A model generated the notes under the pieces. The model had not been told where the DNA came from. It did no database searches and worked only from the letters and a program-made list of their open reading frames with translations. Shown here piece by piece: positions 36,164-44,545 of a stretch of DNA of 64,000 nt (its first letter is position 1; each line of letters opens with the position of its first letter). The translations under genes were made by a program, and so were the position numbers. This stretch comes from Paraglaciecola sp. L1A13 (GTDB lineage: Bacteria; Pseudomonadota; Gammaproteobacteria; Enterobacterales; Alteromonadaceae): NCBI RefSeq assembly GCF_009796745.1, contig NZ_CP047024.1, positions 434,001 through 498,000 on the forward strand, read 5' to 3'.

Positions 36164-36940
36164 ATGCAAATAAACATTAAAAATTCAGAAGAAATTGAGT
36201 TAATGCGTGAGTCAGGAAAACTTTTGGCTCAAGTGTTTAAAATGTTGGATAGTTTTGTAAAAGAAGGCGTTTCAACCTTAGCTATTAATAATCAAGTTGA
36301 CGATTATATACGTAATACATTAAATGCAAGACCAGCGAGTGTTGGCCAATACGGCTACAAATTCGCTTTAAACTCATCAGTAAATGAGGTCGTTTGTCAT
36401 GGTGTACCAAACGACAATTATAAGCTGAAACGAAAAGATATCGTTAATCTAGACATTACCTTAGAGAAGAATGGTTTCATCACAGATTCAAGCAAAATGT
36501 ATATCATGAGTGATGCAAGTCCACTGGCAAAACGACTGGTGGATAAAACGTATGAAGCTATGTGGGCAGGTATTAGAAAAGTTAAACCCGGTGCAACATT
36601 AGGCGATATAGGTGCGGCTATACAAAGTTTAGCAGAGAAGGAAGGGTACTCTGTTGTGAAAGAATATTGTGGGCATGGCATAGGTCGAGAAATGCATGAA
36701 GACCCTCAAGTTCTGCACTATGGAAAGACGGGAACGGGAGTATGTTTGTTAGAAGGAATGACCTTTACCATTGAGCCTATGATCAATCAAGGTAGGGCAA
36801 AAACGAAGACCAAAAAGGATGGATGGACGGTTATCACCGCGGATAGAAAGCTCTCTTCGCAGTGGGAACATACAATCTTAGTGACCCAAACAGGTTATGA
36901 AGTCCTAACACTTCGGGATGAAGAATCTGCTCTAATTTAG
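36164..36940 (+). CDS. map: Type I methionine aminopeptidase
   Basis: 258 residues. All metal-site residues are present: His in EVVCHGVP, Asp in NLDITLEKNGF and ITDSSKM, His in GHGIGREMHEDPQV, Glu in TFTIEPMI and Glu in QWEHTILV. It should therefore be an active enzyme that removes initiator Met. It is likely a second copy: the housekeeping map usually sits by rpsB and lies elsewhere. It is tightly coupled to the ParD-like gene (1-bp gap). Confidence 0.92.
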   Translation: MQINIKNSEEIELMRESGKLLAQVFKMLDSFVKEGVSTLAINNQVDDYIRNTLNARPASVGQYGYKFALNSSVNEVVCHGVPNDNYKLKRKDIVNLDITLEKNGFITDSSKMYIMSDASPLAKRLVDKTYEAMWAGIRKVKPGATLGDIGAAIQSLAEKEGYSVVKEYCGHGIGREMHEDPQVLHYGKTGTGVCLLEGMTFTIEPMINQGRAKTKTKKDGWTVITADRKLSSQWEHTILVTQTGYEVLTLRDEESALI

Positions 36941-37382
36941 TAAAAGCATGTTTCGACTATGCGGGCTTCTCGCTCAAAACGGACATAAGGGTATATGTTC
37001 CTGATGAACGCTTTCTACTATAACCCGCCTGATTAATAGCATAGTAACTATGCTTAAAACCTAATACTTTAATAGACCCGCACAAGACAAAACCCGCTAA
37101 AAGCGGGTTCGTAATTATGGTTTGCAACTGAAAATGCGTAAACCTCACGGTTTTGTGTAGGTCGTTTTCTATCACTTCCATAAAGTTTGAAACTATCGAA
37201 ACCTGCACTTCAATCCGCACTAAAATGTGTGGTATTAATGTTTGAAACTGATTGGCACTAAACAGTGAAAACTCATCAATCTAAATATGCGGTGTCTAGA
37301 GAGTCGGGGGAAGATCAAACCACTTAAGAATTACAATAGTGCGACGTGGTGAACTAAGCTCACCACGCCTTATTCTGTTTTG
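36941..37382. other. Intergenic region with hairpins and a transposon-end-like repeat
   Basis: 442 bp. It holds an 8-bp hairpin at 37091-37109 (AACCCGCT/AGCGGGTT), the R1 repeat at 37120-37298 and an 8-bp inverted repeat CGTGGTGA/TCACCACG at 37345-37367. The minus-strand 87-codon frame across it is not credible. Confidence 0.6.
37120..37298 (+). repeat. R1 repeat, copy 1 (Tn7-like L-end candidate)
   Basis: About 85% identical by eye to 43327-43506. It contains AAAGTTTGAAACT (37182-37194) and ATTAATGTTTGAAACT (37234-37249), the same motif as the 20-bp repeats beside glmS but in opposite orientation and widely spaced, as TnsB sites are in a Tn7 left end. Confidence 0.65.
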
Positions 37383-37880
37383 TTACGCGCTGGCTACTTT
37401 CACGTCGTCAAAGTGCTTAAACGTTTCTTTTATTACGTCTTTTTGATCACTGTTATCATAGTGAACTCCGACTAATACAGAACCTTCTTCAATCGCGTCT
37501 TCGTAAAATTTCACTTCATGCTCAGGGATCGCTAGGCCTATGGCTCCACCAATAATGCCTCCTGCAGCCGCTCCGGCTCCGCCAGCAGCTAAAGCGGCAA
37601 CTAATGGACCGCTAGCTAATACACCAACACCTCCTGTCGCGACTACTCCAACAGCAGCAAGGCCACCAACAACCGCCGCCAATATACCACCCGATGAAGC
37701 ACCTATAGCAACTCCTTCTGGTAATTTAGAATGATCAGTAAGGGCGAAACTGTCTTTGGAAATTGAGTCGTTTGCCACTAACGAAATATTCGCATCGCTG
37801 AACCCTTTGTGTTCTAGCATGGTTATGGCTGCACTCGCTTCGGCGGGGTTTTTGAATAGACCTGTAATCACATCACTCAT
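37383..37880 (-). CDS. Glycine-zipper general stress protein
   Basis: 165 residues. An N-terminal domain of the general-stress-protein-17M type (VITGLFKNPAEASAAITMLEHKGF, residues ~4-27) is followed by a very Gly/Ala-rich hydrophobic centre (~55-125, repeated GG and GxxxG) and a short C-terminal domain (VGVHYDNSDQKDVIKETF). Known relatives are stress-induced and membrane-associated. AAGGAGATAGCT precedes the ATG. First member of a run of stress-type genes up to 43.1 kb. Confidence 0.75.
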   Translation of the reverse strand: MSDVITGLFKNPAEASAAITMLEHKGFSDANISLVANDSISKDSFALTDHSKLPEGVAIGASSGGILAAVVGGLAAVGVVATGGVGVLASGPLVAALAAGGAGAAAGGIIGGAIGLAIPEHEVKFYEDAIEEGSVLVGVHYDNSDQKDVIKETFKHFDDVKVASA

Positions 37881-38606
37881 AGCTATCTCCTTTGGTTGAG
37901 AGCGTTATTGCTCTTGACTCACGCCTTGATACAGCAACCTTTGAGCCATTAATTTAGGTAGTATTATATTTGGCTCAAGCGGGCGTAAAATAAGGCCAAC
38001 GCGAATTCATCATAAAAACTAGCGCTTTCAGCGATGGGAATAAATTACCTGTTTAATATGCTAAATCGTGTAAAAAAGTGCCCATAACCACTGATTGTCA
38101 TGGTGATGCACATATTCTATGAAGTGTCCTTGGGTAATACAGGAGCTTACCCATTGACTGTACTTTGGTACGCTATGACGCGGTCAACATCTATATGACA
38201 ACCCAGTCCATCTACTTTTTGTAATTTAGCCATTTTAATCGCACCTTTTCATGCTCTTTGATTAAGCGAGTAATTGAATTAGGACTTACTTCCATACTGC
38301 GGGTGTTTTCAGCTCGTGTAAATTGCTACTCAAGTACTATGCTGATCGCATCTAACTTAAATTCTTTTACGTATTTTTCGTGCATTTATAGCGAACTACG
38401 GTTTTGAGAATCATCGCTCAATTAGAGTGCCCGGATTTGTTGGCCCACTTCAATGTAATTCAACTTCTTTTCAAATTGGCTTGGTCTTTGCTGACTAGGC
38501 TTGATATTAATAACTCTAGCTAGGTAATAAAATCATTCTCAAGCGTGACTTACACGTAATGTGATTTTCTATTGAAGCAACACATCTTAAGACATTGGGA
38601 GACTAA
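37881..38606. other. Intergenic region with an insertion-sequence remnant
   Basis: 726 bp. Apart from the decayed IS3-type transposase piece at 38215-38385, no feature was recognised. The AI-2E gene has GGGAG before its ATG at the right edge. Confidence 0.5.
38215..38385 (-). pseudogene. IS3-family transposase OrfA remnant
   Basis: Read on the minus strand from ATG 38385 the translation begins MHEKYVKEFKLDAISIVLE, then a TAG stop, then QFTRAENTRSMEVSPNSITR and LIKEHEK. This is the helix-turn-helix start of IS3/IS911-type OrfA (typical YSEEFKLDAVSLV..GYTRAEVARSLGV). OrfB and terminal repeats were not found, so only a relic remains. Confidence 0.75.
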
Positions 38607-39635
38607 ATGAATTTAAAGTTAGTCGCAAAGCGCACATTCGTTCAGGCTGTTACGATCATTGCAGTAGTACTGTTTACATGGTTGATAATAGAAAACAGCA
38701 AAATTTTCCTTATTGCCTTTGGGGGAATATTGATTGCCGTAATGTTTTCCGGCTCAGCTCGATGGTTGGCGAAAAAGACAAATATCACGACTAAAGTATG
38801 GCTTCCTATTTCCATGCTTGCTCCTGTATTGCTGTTAGGACTTTTAATGACTTACGCTGCTCCCAAAATATCTACTCAGGCGAATGAATTGGTCGATAGA
38901 ATGCCTGAAGCACTAGAGTACGTTCGAGGACAATTCACAGAATTCAGCTCAATCGGAAAGTTTAGCGATAATTTAGACAAAATTACCAACTATGATCCAA
39001 AGATGAGTACAGTAATGAATGCTGCCTCTGGCTTGTTATCAACAACAATAAACGGCTTGGGGAACTTTGTTTTTGCTATCATTTTGGCGTTATTCTTATC
39101 TATAAACCCTAAATGGTATGTCAACGGAAGCCTTAGTTTAGTCCCTCCACAGCATCAGCAAAAAGCGCGAGATCTTCTAGTGAGCTGTGAGACAGCTCTA
39201 GCAGGTTGGTTACTTGCTAAATTAGCATCAATGGTTATGGTTGGTCTGTTTACAACTATTGGACTGTGGGCTTTGGGGATAGATTTAGCGTTAATACTAG
39301 GGATCATCGCGGCTCTCCTGTCTTTCATTCCTAACCTTGGGCCGCTATTAGCATTTATTCCCGCAGCCCTAGTGAGCATTCTTACCGGTATTGATACATT
39401 GTTATACGTTTCTATTTTGTATATGGGAATACAAACTGTGGAAAGTTACGTCCTGACACCAATACTCCAAGCGGAGATTGCAAGCTTACCCCCCGCTTTG
39501 GTTCTGTTGGTTCAAGTGTTGTTAGCTAGCATGGTGGGAATGGCCGGTGTGTTACTAGCTGCACCACTTACCGTCTTACTCATTGTTGTTACAAACCAAC
39601 TTTACGTAAAACGCCTTCAGGGTTATACCGATTAA
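38607..39635 (+). CDS. AI-2E family transporter (PerM/YhhT-like)
   Basis: 342 residues, about eight membrane segments. Family features: paired N-terminal TMs, a soluble loop (~80-150), then the conserved IIAALLSFIPNLGPLLAFIPA (split motif ~230-250) and ESYVLTPILQ. The family exports small molecules (TqsA, autoinducer-2) or acts as Na+/H+ antiporters. Substrate not predictable. TTGGGAG lies before the ATG. Followed at 81 bp by a DUF421 gene. Confidence 0.9.
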   Translation: MNLKLVAKRTFVQAVTIIAVVLFTWLIIENSKIFLIAFGGILIAVMFSGSARWLAKKTNITTKVWLPISMLAPVLLLGLLMTYAAPKISTQANELVDRMPEALEYVRGQFTEFSSIGKFSDNLDKITNYDPKMSTVMNAASGLLSTTINGLGNFVFAIILALFLSINPKWYVNGSLSLVPPQHQQKARDLLVSCETALAGWLLAKLASMVMVGLFTTIGLWALGIDLALILGIIAALLSFIPNLGPLLAFIPAALVSILTGIDTLLYVSILYMGIQTVESYVLTPILQAEIASLPPALVLLVQVLLASMVGMAGVLLAAPLTVLLIVVTNQLYVKRLQGYTD

Positions 39636-39716
39636 GGTAATAGTTAGCATATTACATTTAGTTTCTTGGGCGATAAATTTGCATGACACAAATCGCACGT
39701 TATTAAGGAGATAGAC

Positions 39717-40241
39717 ATGTTTGTTAGCGATCCACTAGTGGACCTTTTCTTGCGAGCAGTGACGTTAACGGGAATTGCTATGTTCTGGGTCGTCTTGCTG
39801 GTGCGAGTAAATGGTTTGAGATCGTTTTCTAAGATGACCAACTTTGATTTTGTTATGACGGTCGCCATTGGCTCTTTACTGGCAGGAGCAAGCCAATCAA
39901 CCGATTGGACTAGTTTTATGCAGACAATACTATCTATGGCGATGCTCTTCACCGTCCAATATACAACTGCAACTATCCGTAAAAAATCAAAAACGTTCGA
40001 GTCTATAATGCAAAATCAGCCAGCTTTACTCATGAAAGATGGGGTCATATTGCATGCAGCCTTAAAAGCCACTCGTGTTGCAGAAACTGACCTCATTGCG
40101 AAGCTTCGAGAAGCAAATGTTTTAGACCTTGCACAAGTTCGCGCTGTCGTACTTGAAACCACTGGCGACATTTCTGTCATCCATGGCGACAGCTGCTCTG
40201 ATGAAATATTGCAAGGTGTTAGAATGGTGAAGGGGGAGTAG
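39717..40241 (+). CDS. DUF421 (YetF-like) membrane protein
   Basis: 174 residues. Two to three N-terminal TM helices (~8-30, 42-60, 66-82) with KMTNFDFVMTVAIGSLL, then the soluble DUF421 domain with PALLMKDGVI, ATRVAETDLIAKLREANV and VLETTGDISVI. Biochemical role unknown; in other bacteria the family appears in stress and spore contexts. AAGGAG precedes the ATG. Confidence 0.88.
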   Translation: MFVSDPLVDLFLRAVTLTGIAMFWVVLLVRVNGLRSFSKMTNFDFVMTVAIGSLLAGASQSTDWTSFMQTILSMAMLFTVQYTTATIRKKSKTFESIMQNQPALLMKDGVILHAALKATRVAETDLIAKLREANVLDLAQVRAVVLETTGDISVIHGDSCSDEILQGVRMVKGE

Positions 40242-40270
40242 AAGTAGACAATTAGTAGTCTACTAGTTTG

Positions 40271-40750
40271 CTAACGTAAATGGTTTTTAACCCAATACTC
40301 TTTAATGGCTTTTTCCGCTACGGCACTCAACACATCTCTATTAAGCGCTTCCGAGTAACCCATAGTTGATTTAGCTAATTCTCTATCGACTATTGCTGTC
40401 GCTACCAAGTCCACAGCGTCATCTAATGACTTACCCGCTTCGCAATAACGCACGTGATGTTCACAGTTTGAGATATGATCCTTATTTCCAGCGAACCACT
40501 TTTTAAAAATTTGCAGCGCTAGTGCCTTGTATCTGGGTTGGTGCCCACCGAAGACGATCATAAAAATTTTAGAGCTAGGATAATCGGCTTTACTGCAGCT
40601 CCTTTCGAGGTTACTTACAAGGTTGTCTATTTCATCATTAACGGCTTCGGTCATCAATTTAGCATAAATAGCCTCAAGCTCTTGTTGATACATGCTCATT
40701 GCACTGTGGGAAAGCTCATTTGAATGTTCGATTTGTTCTAGCAGTTTCAT
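40271..40750 (-). CDS. Hypothetical protein
   Basis: 159 residues, soluble, largely helical, with Cys51, and Cys/His residues in the ISNCEHHVRYCEAGKS stretch (~95-110) that could bind metal. I do not recognise a family. It precedes nothing on its strand and follows 40805-41122 (also minus strand, ~55 bp upstream), so the two may form an operon. Confidence 0.6.
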   Translation of the reverse strand: MKLLEQIEHSNELSHSAMSMYQQELEAIYAKLMTEAVNDEIDNLVSNLERSCSKADYPSSKIFMIVFGGHQPRYKALALQIFKKWFAGNKDHISNCEHHVRYCEAGKSLDDAVDLVATAIVDRELAKSTMGYSEALNRDVLSAVAEKAIKEYWVKNHLR

Positions 40751-40804
40751 GGTTATATCGGCTACTTTGCCACCCAGTAAGGTAAGGGCCTGCTTTCGAA
40801 TTTG

Positions 40805-41122
40805 TTAAACCCACTTTTTAACCTGATAAACTGTGGTTTCATCTACTGAATGTCTTAGTTGATAGTATACCGCTAAAGTTGCATGACTCATCGCTTTGAG
40901 GCTCTGGTAGTGTTCATCATTTATCACATATTCTTTAACTCTACTCCCTTCTTTAACGATAAGTCTGCTATCAATACGGCAAATTAACATAACCTCACCA
41001 TCATTAATGCTGGTAACAGCTTTTGCTTTCTCAACTTGGTAAAGGCGATGGAATTGTGCATTAATTTTCTCTAACGGATTGCCTTTAGGTTCGTGTATTG
41101 AATCTTCAACAGTAATTGCCAT
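40805..41122 (-). CDS. Hypothetical protein
   Basis: 105 residues from ATG 41122, which has AAGGTG at good spacing; an upstream in-frame start at 41152 lacks one. Features: MAITVEDSIHEPKGNPLEKINAQ N-terminus, a central beta-rich part (GEVMLICRIDSRLIVKEGSRVKEY) and a C-terminal helix. No family recognised. It lies upstream of 40271-40750 on the same strand. Confidence 0.55.
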   Translation of the reverse strand: MAITVEDSIHEPKGNPLEKINAQFHRLYQVEKAKAVTSINDGEVMLICRIDSRLIVKEGSRVKEYVINDEHYQSLKAMSHATLAVYYQLRHSVDETTVYQVKKWV

Positions 41123-41360
41123 GTCTTTCACCTTAAGTCTTCTGTTCTGCACACAATAATATGACCACCTTTATCTTTTACTTTAACGAAAAAAAGCGAA
41201 TCAACAACAGGCTTTGTGCTTGTTCATTGATTGCTCTTGCCATCACAATAAACGCGATACATAACACATTACGCTAAGAGACATAATTGGTTGTTACGCC
41301 TAAGTGGCATACGGTTTGCGTTGTTAATACGGCAAATTAAATAATAACTAGGAGGACATT

Positions 41361-41591
41361 ATGAGTAATCAATTCGATAAAAATAGTATTTCAGAAACAT
41401 TTGCAGACACCATAAGCGAAGCGGAAAAGCGCAAGTTATACAAAGCGGTTTCCAATCAGCGCCAGAAAGCTGTGAGTACGGTAAATGGGGTCAGCACCTA
41501 TGTTAAGGCTAATCCGATTAAAACCACTGGACTAGCAGTATTAGGAGGGTTACTAATTACCTCCATTTTAAGAAGCAAATCACACCACTAG
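41361..41591 (+). CDS. Small membrane-anchored protein, ElaB/YqjD (DUF883)-like
   Basis: 76 residues: a charged helical N-terminus (ISEAEKRKLYKAVSNQRQKA), then VKANPIKTTGLAVLGGLLITSIL, where the V.ANP....G.A.G...G motif and single C-terminal TM with a basic end match the DUF883 family. E. coli members bind ribosomes at the inner membrane in stationary phase. AGGAGG sits 6 bp before the ATG. Confidence 0.75.
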   Translation: MSNQFDKNSISETFADTISEAEKRKLYKAVSNQRQKAVSTVNGVSTYVKANPIKTTGLAVLGGLLITSILRSKSHH

Positions 41592-41994
41592 TATTAGTGC
41601 AATAAGTGCAATAAGTGCAATTAGTGCAGTGGTGCGTCTGTGGTGCTCATCATCCGTACCGCTGCACGCTTACAAGTTCGTCAGTATTAGCATCACTTTC
41701 CTCATGTGATTTATGCCACAAATCGCAAAACCTCTACCCTGTAAAATGCTTATTTATAACTTAGCGATGGGAATGAATGTGTAATTTTTTCCTCATCATT
41801 AAGCATTATTGACAAGGAGTCTCCCGAACGAATTTTTTCAATATTTAGCTAGGATGCTAATGAACCACTAAAATCGTTATTTCATAATGCTTTCACTACA
41901 AATCAAGTCATTTGGCACATCAATTGCTGTTTTCAAAGTGATATGCAAAACATATGAACAGTTGTAGACCTTAAACTATAGAAGGAGATGCAAA
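41592..41994. other. Intergenic region with 9-bp tandem repeats
   Basis: 403 bp. Only the AGTGCAATA tandem repeats at 41596-41631 stand out; the rest shows no ORF or hairpin of note. Confidence 0.5.
41596..41631. repeat. 9-bp tandem repeat, four units
   Basis: Units AGTGCAATA, AGTGCAATA, AGTGCAATT, AGTGCAGTG directly after the preceding stop codon. Possible slippage product. Confidence 0.85.
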
Positions 41995-42171
41995 GTGAAA
42001 ACATTCCAAGATAGATATAATCTTCACGTCGATATTGAGCCCATCGAACGTTATGTAGACGGTACATTTCGTAAGCTCAATCGTACTATCCGCTCATTAC
42101 ATAAACCAACACCTAATAATCCTAGAAACAGATTGCAAGATCGTGACTCGGAGCGATTATCAAGCCGTTAA
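41995..42171 (+). CDS. Small basic hypothetical protein (58 residues)
   Basis: GTG 41995 to TAA 42169-42171, preceded by AAGGAG with 7-bp spacing, a very good ribosome site. The product is arginine-rich: KTFQDRYNLHVDIEPIERY, then FRKLNRTIRSLHKP, ending RDSERLSSR. No family recognised. It lies 61 bp before the YghA-like SDR gene and may be cotranscribed. Confidence 0.65.
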   Translation: MKTFQDRYNLHVDIEPIERYVDGTFRKLNRTIRSLHKPTPNNPRNRLQDRDSERLSSR

Positions 42172-42232
42172 TCACTTTCGAATAGATCCTAATCACCTAT
42201 AACAAACACAGTGTTTGAAGGAGTTTTTGATA

Positions 42233-43132
42233 ATGAAAAACAATCAATATACGATGCAAGATCCTAGAAGCCAATATCAAATGAGCGATACTGAAAAAGA
42301 CAGCGATCAACCTGACCCCGGCTTAGATGAAATATTACAGCCAAAAGCGGATCATGGTGAAGACACCTATCTTGGAAGTAATAGATTAAAAGACCGAAAA
42401 GCATTAATAACGGGAGGGGACTCTGGCATTGGAAGAGCCGTTGCCATTGCTTTTGCAAGAGAAGGGGCGGATGTCGTAATTAACTATTTGCCAAGTGAAG
42501 AAGAGGACGCAAGCGATACGCTGGAGATTTTAAGGGCGAGCGGCTGTAACGCTTACGGTATCCCAGGGGATATATCTGATGAAGACTTCTGTAAAAGTTT
42601 GGTAACTCAGAGCGTAGAAAATCTCGATTCAATCGATATATTGGTAAACAATGCAGGAAAACAACAGTTTGTCGCTAACCTAGAAGATTTAAGCACCGAA
42701 CAATTCTGTCAAACTTACGCGACTAACGTGTTTGGTATGTTTTGGATAACCAAAGCTGCGGTTGAACATATGCCGCCAGGTGCAAGCATTATTAATAGTA
42801 CATCAATTCAGAGTTATCAGCCTTCCGCTGGGCTACTTGATTACGCGTCAACTAAAGGTGCGATCACCAGTTTCACTAAAGGCTTAGCAAAAATGCTGAT
42901 TGATAAAGGCATCCGGGTTAATGGTGTTGCTCCAGGTCCCATTTGGACACCTCTGCAGCAAAGTGGAGGACAACCAGCTAAAAAATTACCAAAATTTGGT
43001 GAGAATGTTCCGATTGGCAGGCCAGGGCAACCTGCTGAATTAGCCCCAGTCTACGTGTATTTGGCTTCGCAAGAATCAAGTTACGTAACAGCTGAAATCA
43101 TGGGTGTGACAGGTGGCCAACATCTACCTTAA
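42233..43132 (+). CDS. SDR family oxidoreductase, YghA/general-stress type
   Basis: 299 residues from ATG 42233 (AAGGAG upstream). A hydrophilic N-terminal extension (~1-45, DQPDPGLDEILQPKADHGEDTY in part) precedes the Rossmann fold with TGGDSGIGRAVA, NNAGKQQF, catalytic Ser in NSTSIQ, YASTKGA and the end EIMGVTGGQHLP. The extension and ending match the YghA/GsiB-associated stress dehydrogenases. Substrate unknown. Confidence 0.9.
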   Translation: MKNNQYTMQDPRSQYQMSDTEKDSDQPDPGLDEILQPKADHGEDTYLGSNRLKDRKALITGGDSGIGRAVAIAFAREGADVVINYLPSEEEDASDTLEILRASGCNAYGIPGDISDEDFCKSLVTQSVENLDSIDILVNNAGKQQFVANLEDLSTEQFCQTYATNVFGMFWITKAAVEHMPPGASIINSTSIQSYQPSAGLLDYASTKGAITSFTKGLAKMLIDKGIRVNGVAPGPIWTPLQQSGGQPAKKLPKFGENVPIGRPGQPAELAPVYVYLASQESSYVTAEIMGVTGGQHLP

Positions 43133-43285
43133 CGATTTTAATATTCATCAGAGCATGGCGGTATGGGCATCTGCAATGATATAGCAGGGATTCAAGTCTC
43201 ATACCGCTATCAAAGAAAAATTGGCCAGAACAGATCACTTTCCAACATTATTTGAGAAGTTCCGACATTATTTGAATACCACTCC

Positions 43286-43325
43286 AGTTCCAAACTTTAA
43301 TTCCAAGTTCCAAACATTAATTCCA
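43286..43325 (-). repeat. Two 20-bp TnsB-site-like repeats
   Basis: AGTTCCAAACTTTAATTCCA and a one-base variant, head to tail. The same unit and orientation occur three times at 49618-49677 beside glmS. A third, degenerate unit may follow at 43326. Looks like the right end of an older element, displaced by a later insertion. Confidence 0.65.
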
Positions 43326-43326
43326 A

Positions 43327-43506
43327 GTTTGTAACTGAAACTGCGTAACCCCCATGGTTTTGTGTAGGCCAATTTTCTGTCACTTGCATAAAGTTTGAAA
43401 CTATCGAAACCTAAACTTCAATCCTTACTAAAATATGCGGTATTAATGTTTGAAACTGATTGGTGCGAAACAATGCTAACTCATTAATCTAACTATGCGG
43501 TGTCTA
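43327..43506 (+). repeat. R1 repeat, copy 2 (Tn7-like L-end candidate)
   Basis: Matches 37120-37298 over its whole length. TnsB-like motifs on the plus strand: AAAGTTTGAAACT (43390-43402) and ATTAATGTTTGAAACT (43442-43457), about 52 bp apart. Exact terminus not resolved: TGTGTAGG at 43361 and TGTCACTT at 43378 are candidates. Confidence 0.65.
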
Positions 43507-43540
43507 ATATATCGTGGGAGAGTAAGCATCAGCGAAAAGA

Positions 43541-43625
43541 CTTTCATAATGAATGTGTGCGTAATGAGTGCAAAAACTCAAACTCACTGGCGTAAAACTT
43601 TTAAGCTGCCTGACCCCAGTTTTAC
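43541..43625 (+). repeat. Dispersed repeat (R3), copy 2
   Basis: Counterpart of 32671-32760, ending CTGACCCCAGTTTTAC against the stop codon of the dioxygenase gene. Confidence 0.6.
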
Positions 43626-44515
43626 TTTTTGGGGACGCTACCTGCTACGGTCGTTCGATACATTTCCCTGCGCATACCGTGGTAGTCACCCATGGGAAGG
43701 TGTAGGGCACAGCGGTTATCCCACATAGCAATAGAACCTTTCTGCCACCGAAAGCGGCAGGTATTAACTGGGTGTTCTATCTGTTTTTTTAGAAAATTTA
43801 GTAAGGTGTCGGCCTCATCTTGATGCATTCCTTCAATACCAATACTGTATACGCCGGTTAAGAACAACAGTTTACGACTGGTCACAGGATGACGGCACAC
43901 CATGGGATGAACAGTAATGTTCAACGCTTCTTCACTCGCAATGACTTCCATATTTTCGTACAAGTCGTGAACACCGGCCATACTCGGAGCATAACCTTGG
44001 CGAGCGCTATGAGTCACTTGCAGCGACTCGCATATGCGCCGCATCTCTGGGGATAACATTTCATAAGCTTGGTAGAGGTTAGCAAACATCGTATCTCCAC
44101 CATAAGGCGGAATATCGTAACCATATAAAATAGTGTACGAAGGAGGGGCTGCTTGAAACGACCAATCACTATGCCAAGCCCCACCAAAAACGTAACCGGT
44201 AGATTCATCCGCCTCCTTAACAAGCCGCAATACATGCGGATGGTCTTCCAAACCCGGCACAAACGGGTCTATTCCGTAATCGCCGAAATGTAAGGTGAAG
44301 GTTTCCTGATCTTCAATACTCAATTCCTGATCCCTGAAAAATACGACTAAGTGATCAGATAGTGCCTGTTTTATTTCCGCTATTTCGGACGCACTTAGCT
44401 GCGTAACGTTTACGTTAAAGATTTCTGCACCCAAAGCTCCCGTCAAGGGGCGAACATCAATGTGTTTATATTGAGCCGATGGTCTGTTGGTTGCTGCATT
44501 GGGTGCGATAATCAT
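43622..44515 (-). CDS. TauD/TfdA-family Fe(II)/2-oxoglutarate dioxygenase
   Basis: 297 residues. Metal triad: HxD in GGAWHSDWSF (~114-116) and the distal His in NRCALHLPMGDYHGMRR, with the Arg pair for 2-oxoglutarate (MRREMYRTT) close behind. N-terminal GALGAEIFNVNVTQLS is typical of the TauD/TfdA family. It hydroxylates a small substrate, possibly leading to release of sulfite or an alpha-keto side product; the substrate is unknown. Divergent from an AraC-type regulator 30 bp away. Repeats border its 3' end. Confidence 0.9.
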   Translation of the reverse strand: MIIAPNAATNRPSAQYKHIDVRPLTGALGAEIFNVNVTQLSASEIAEIKQALSDHLVVFFRDQELSIEDQETFTLHFGDYGIDPFVPGLEDHPHVLRLVKEADESTGYVFGGAWHSDWSFQAAPPSYTILYGYDIPPYGGDTMFANLYQAYEMLSPEMRRICESLQVTHSARQGYAPSMAGVHDLYENMEVIASEEALNITVHPMVCRHPVTSRKLLFLTGVYSIGIEGMHQDEADTLLNFLKKQIEHPVNTCRFRWQKGSIAMWDNRCALHLPMGDYHGMRREMYRTTVAGSVPKK

Positions 44516-44545
44516 AAGGAATAATCTCCAGAACGGTTGTTATAG

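Larger units (their letters stand above)
43133..43621. other. Intergenic repeat cluster (island junction)
   Basis: 489 bp with no gene. In order: an inverted repeat GCGGTATG/CATACCGC (about 43154-43210), two TTCC.ACATTATTTGA units (~43230-43275), two 20-bp AGTTCCAAAC.TTAATTCCA units (43286-43325), R1 copy 2 (43327-43506) and R3 copy 2 (43541-43625). Reads as a junction of mobile-element ends. Confidence 0.7.

Noticed and set aside
36957-37220. 87-codon minus-strand frame after map
   Set aside because: It runs through the R1 repeat and a hairpin; a by-product of repeat DNA.
42264-42458. 64-codon minus-strand frame within the SDR gene
   Set aside because: Shadow of a well-supported plus-strand gene.
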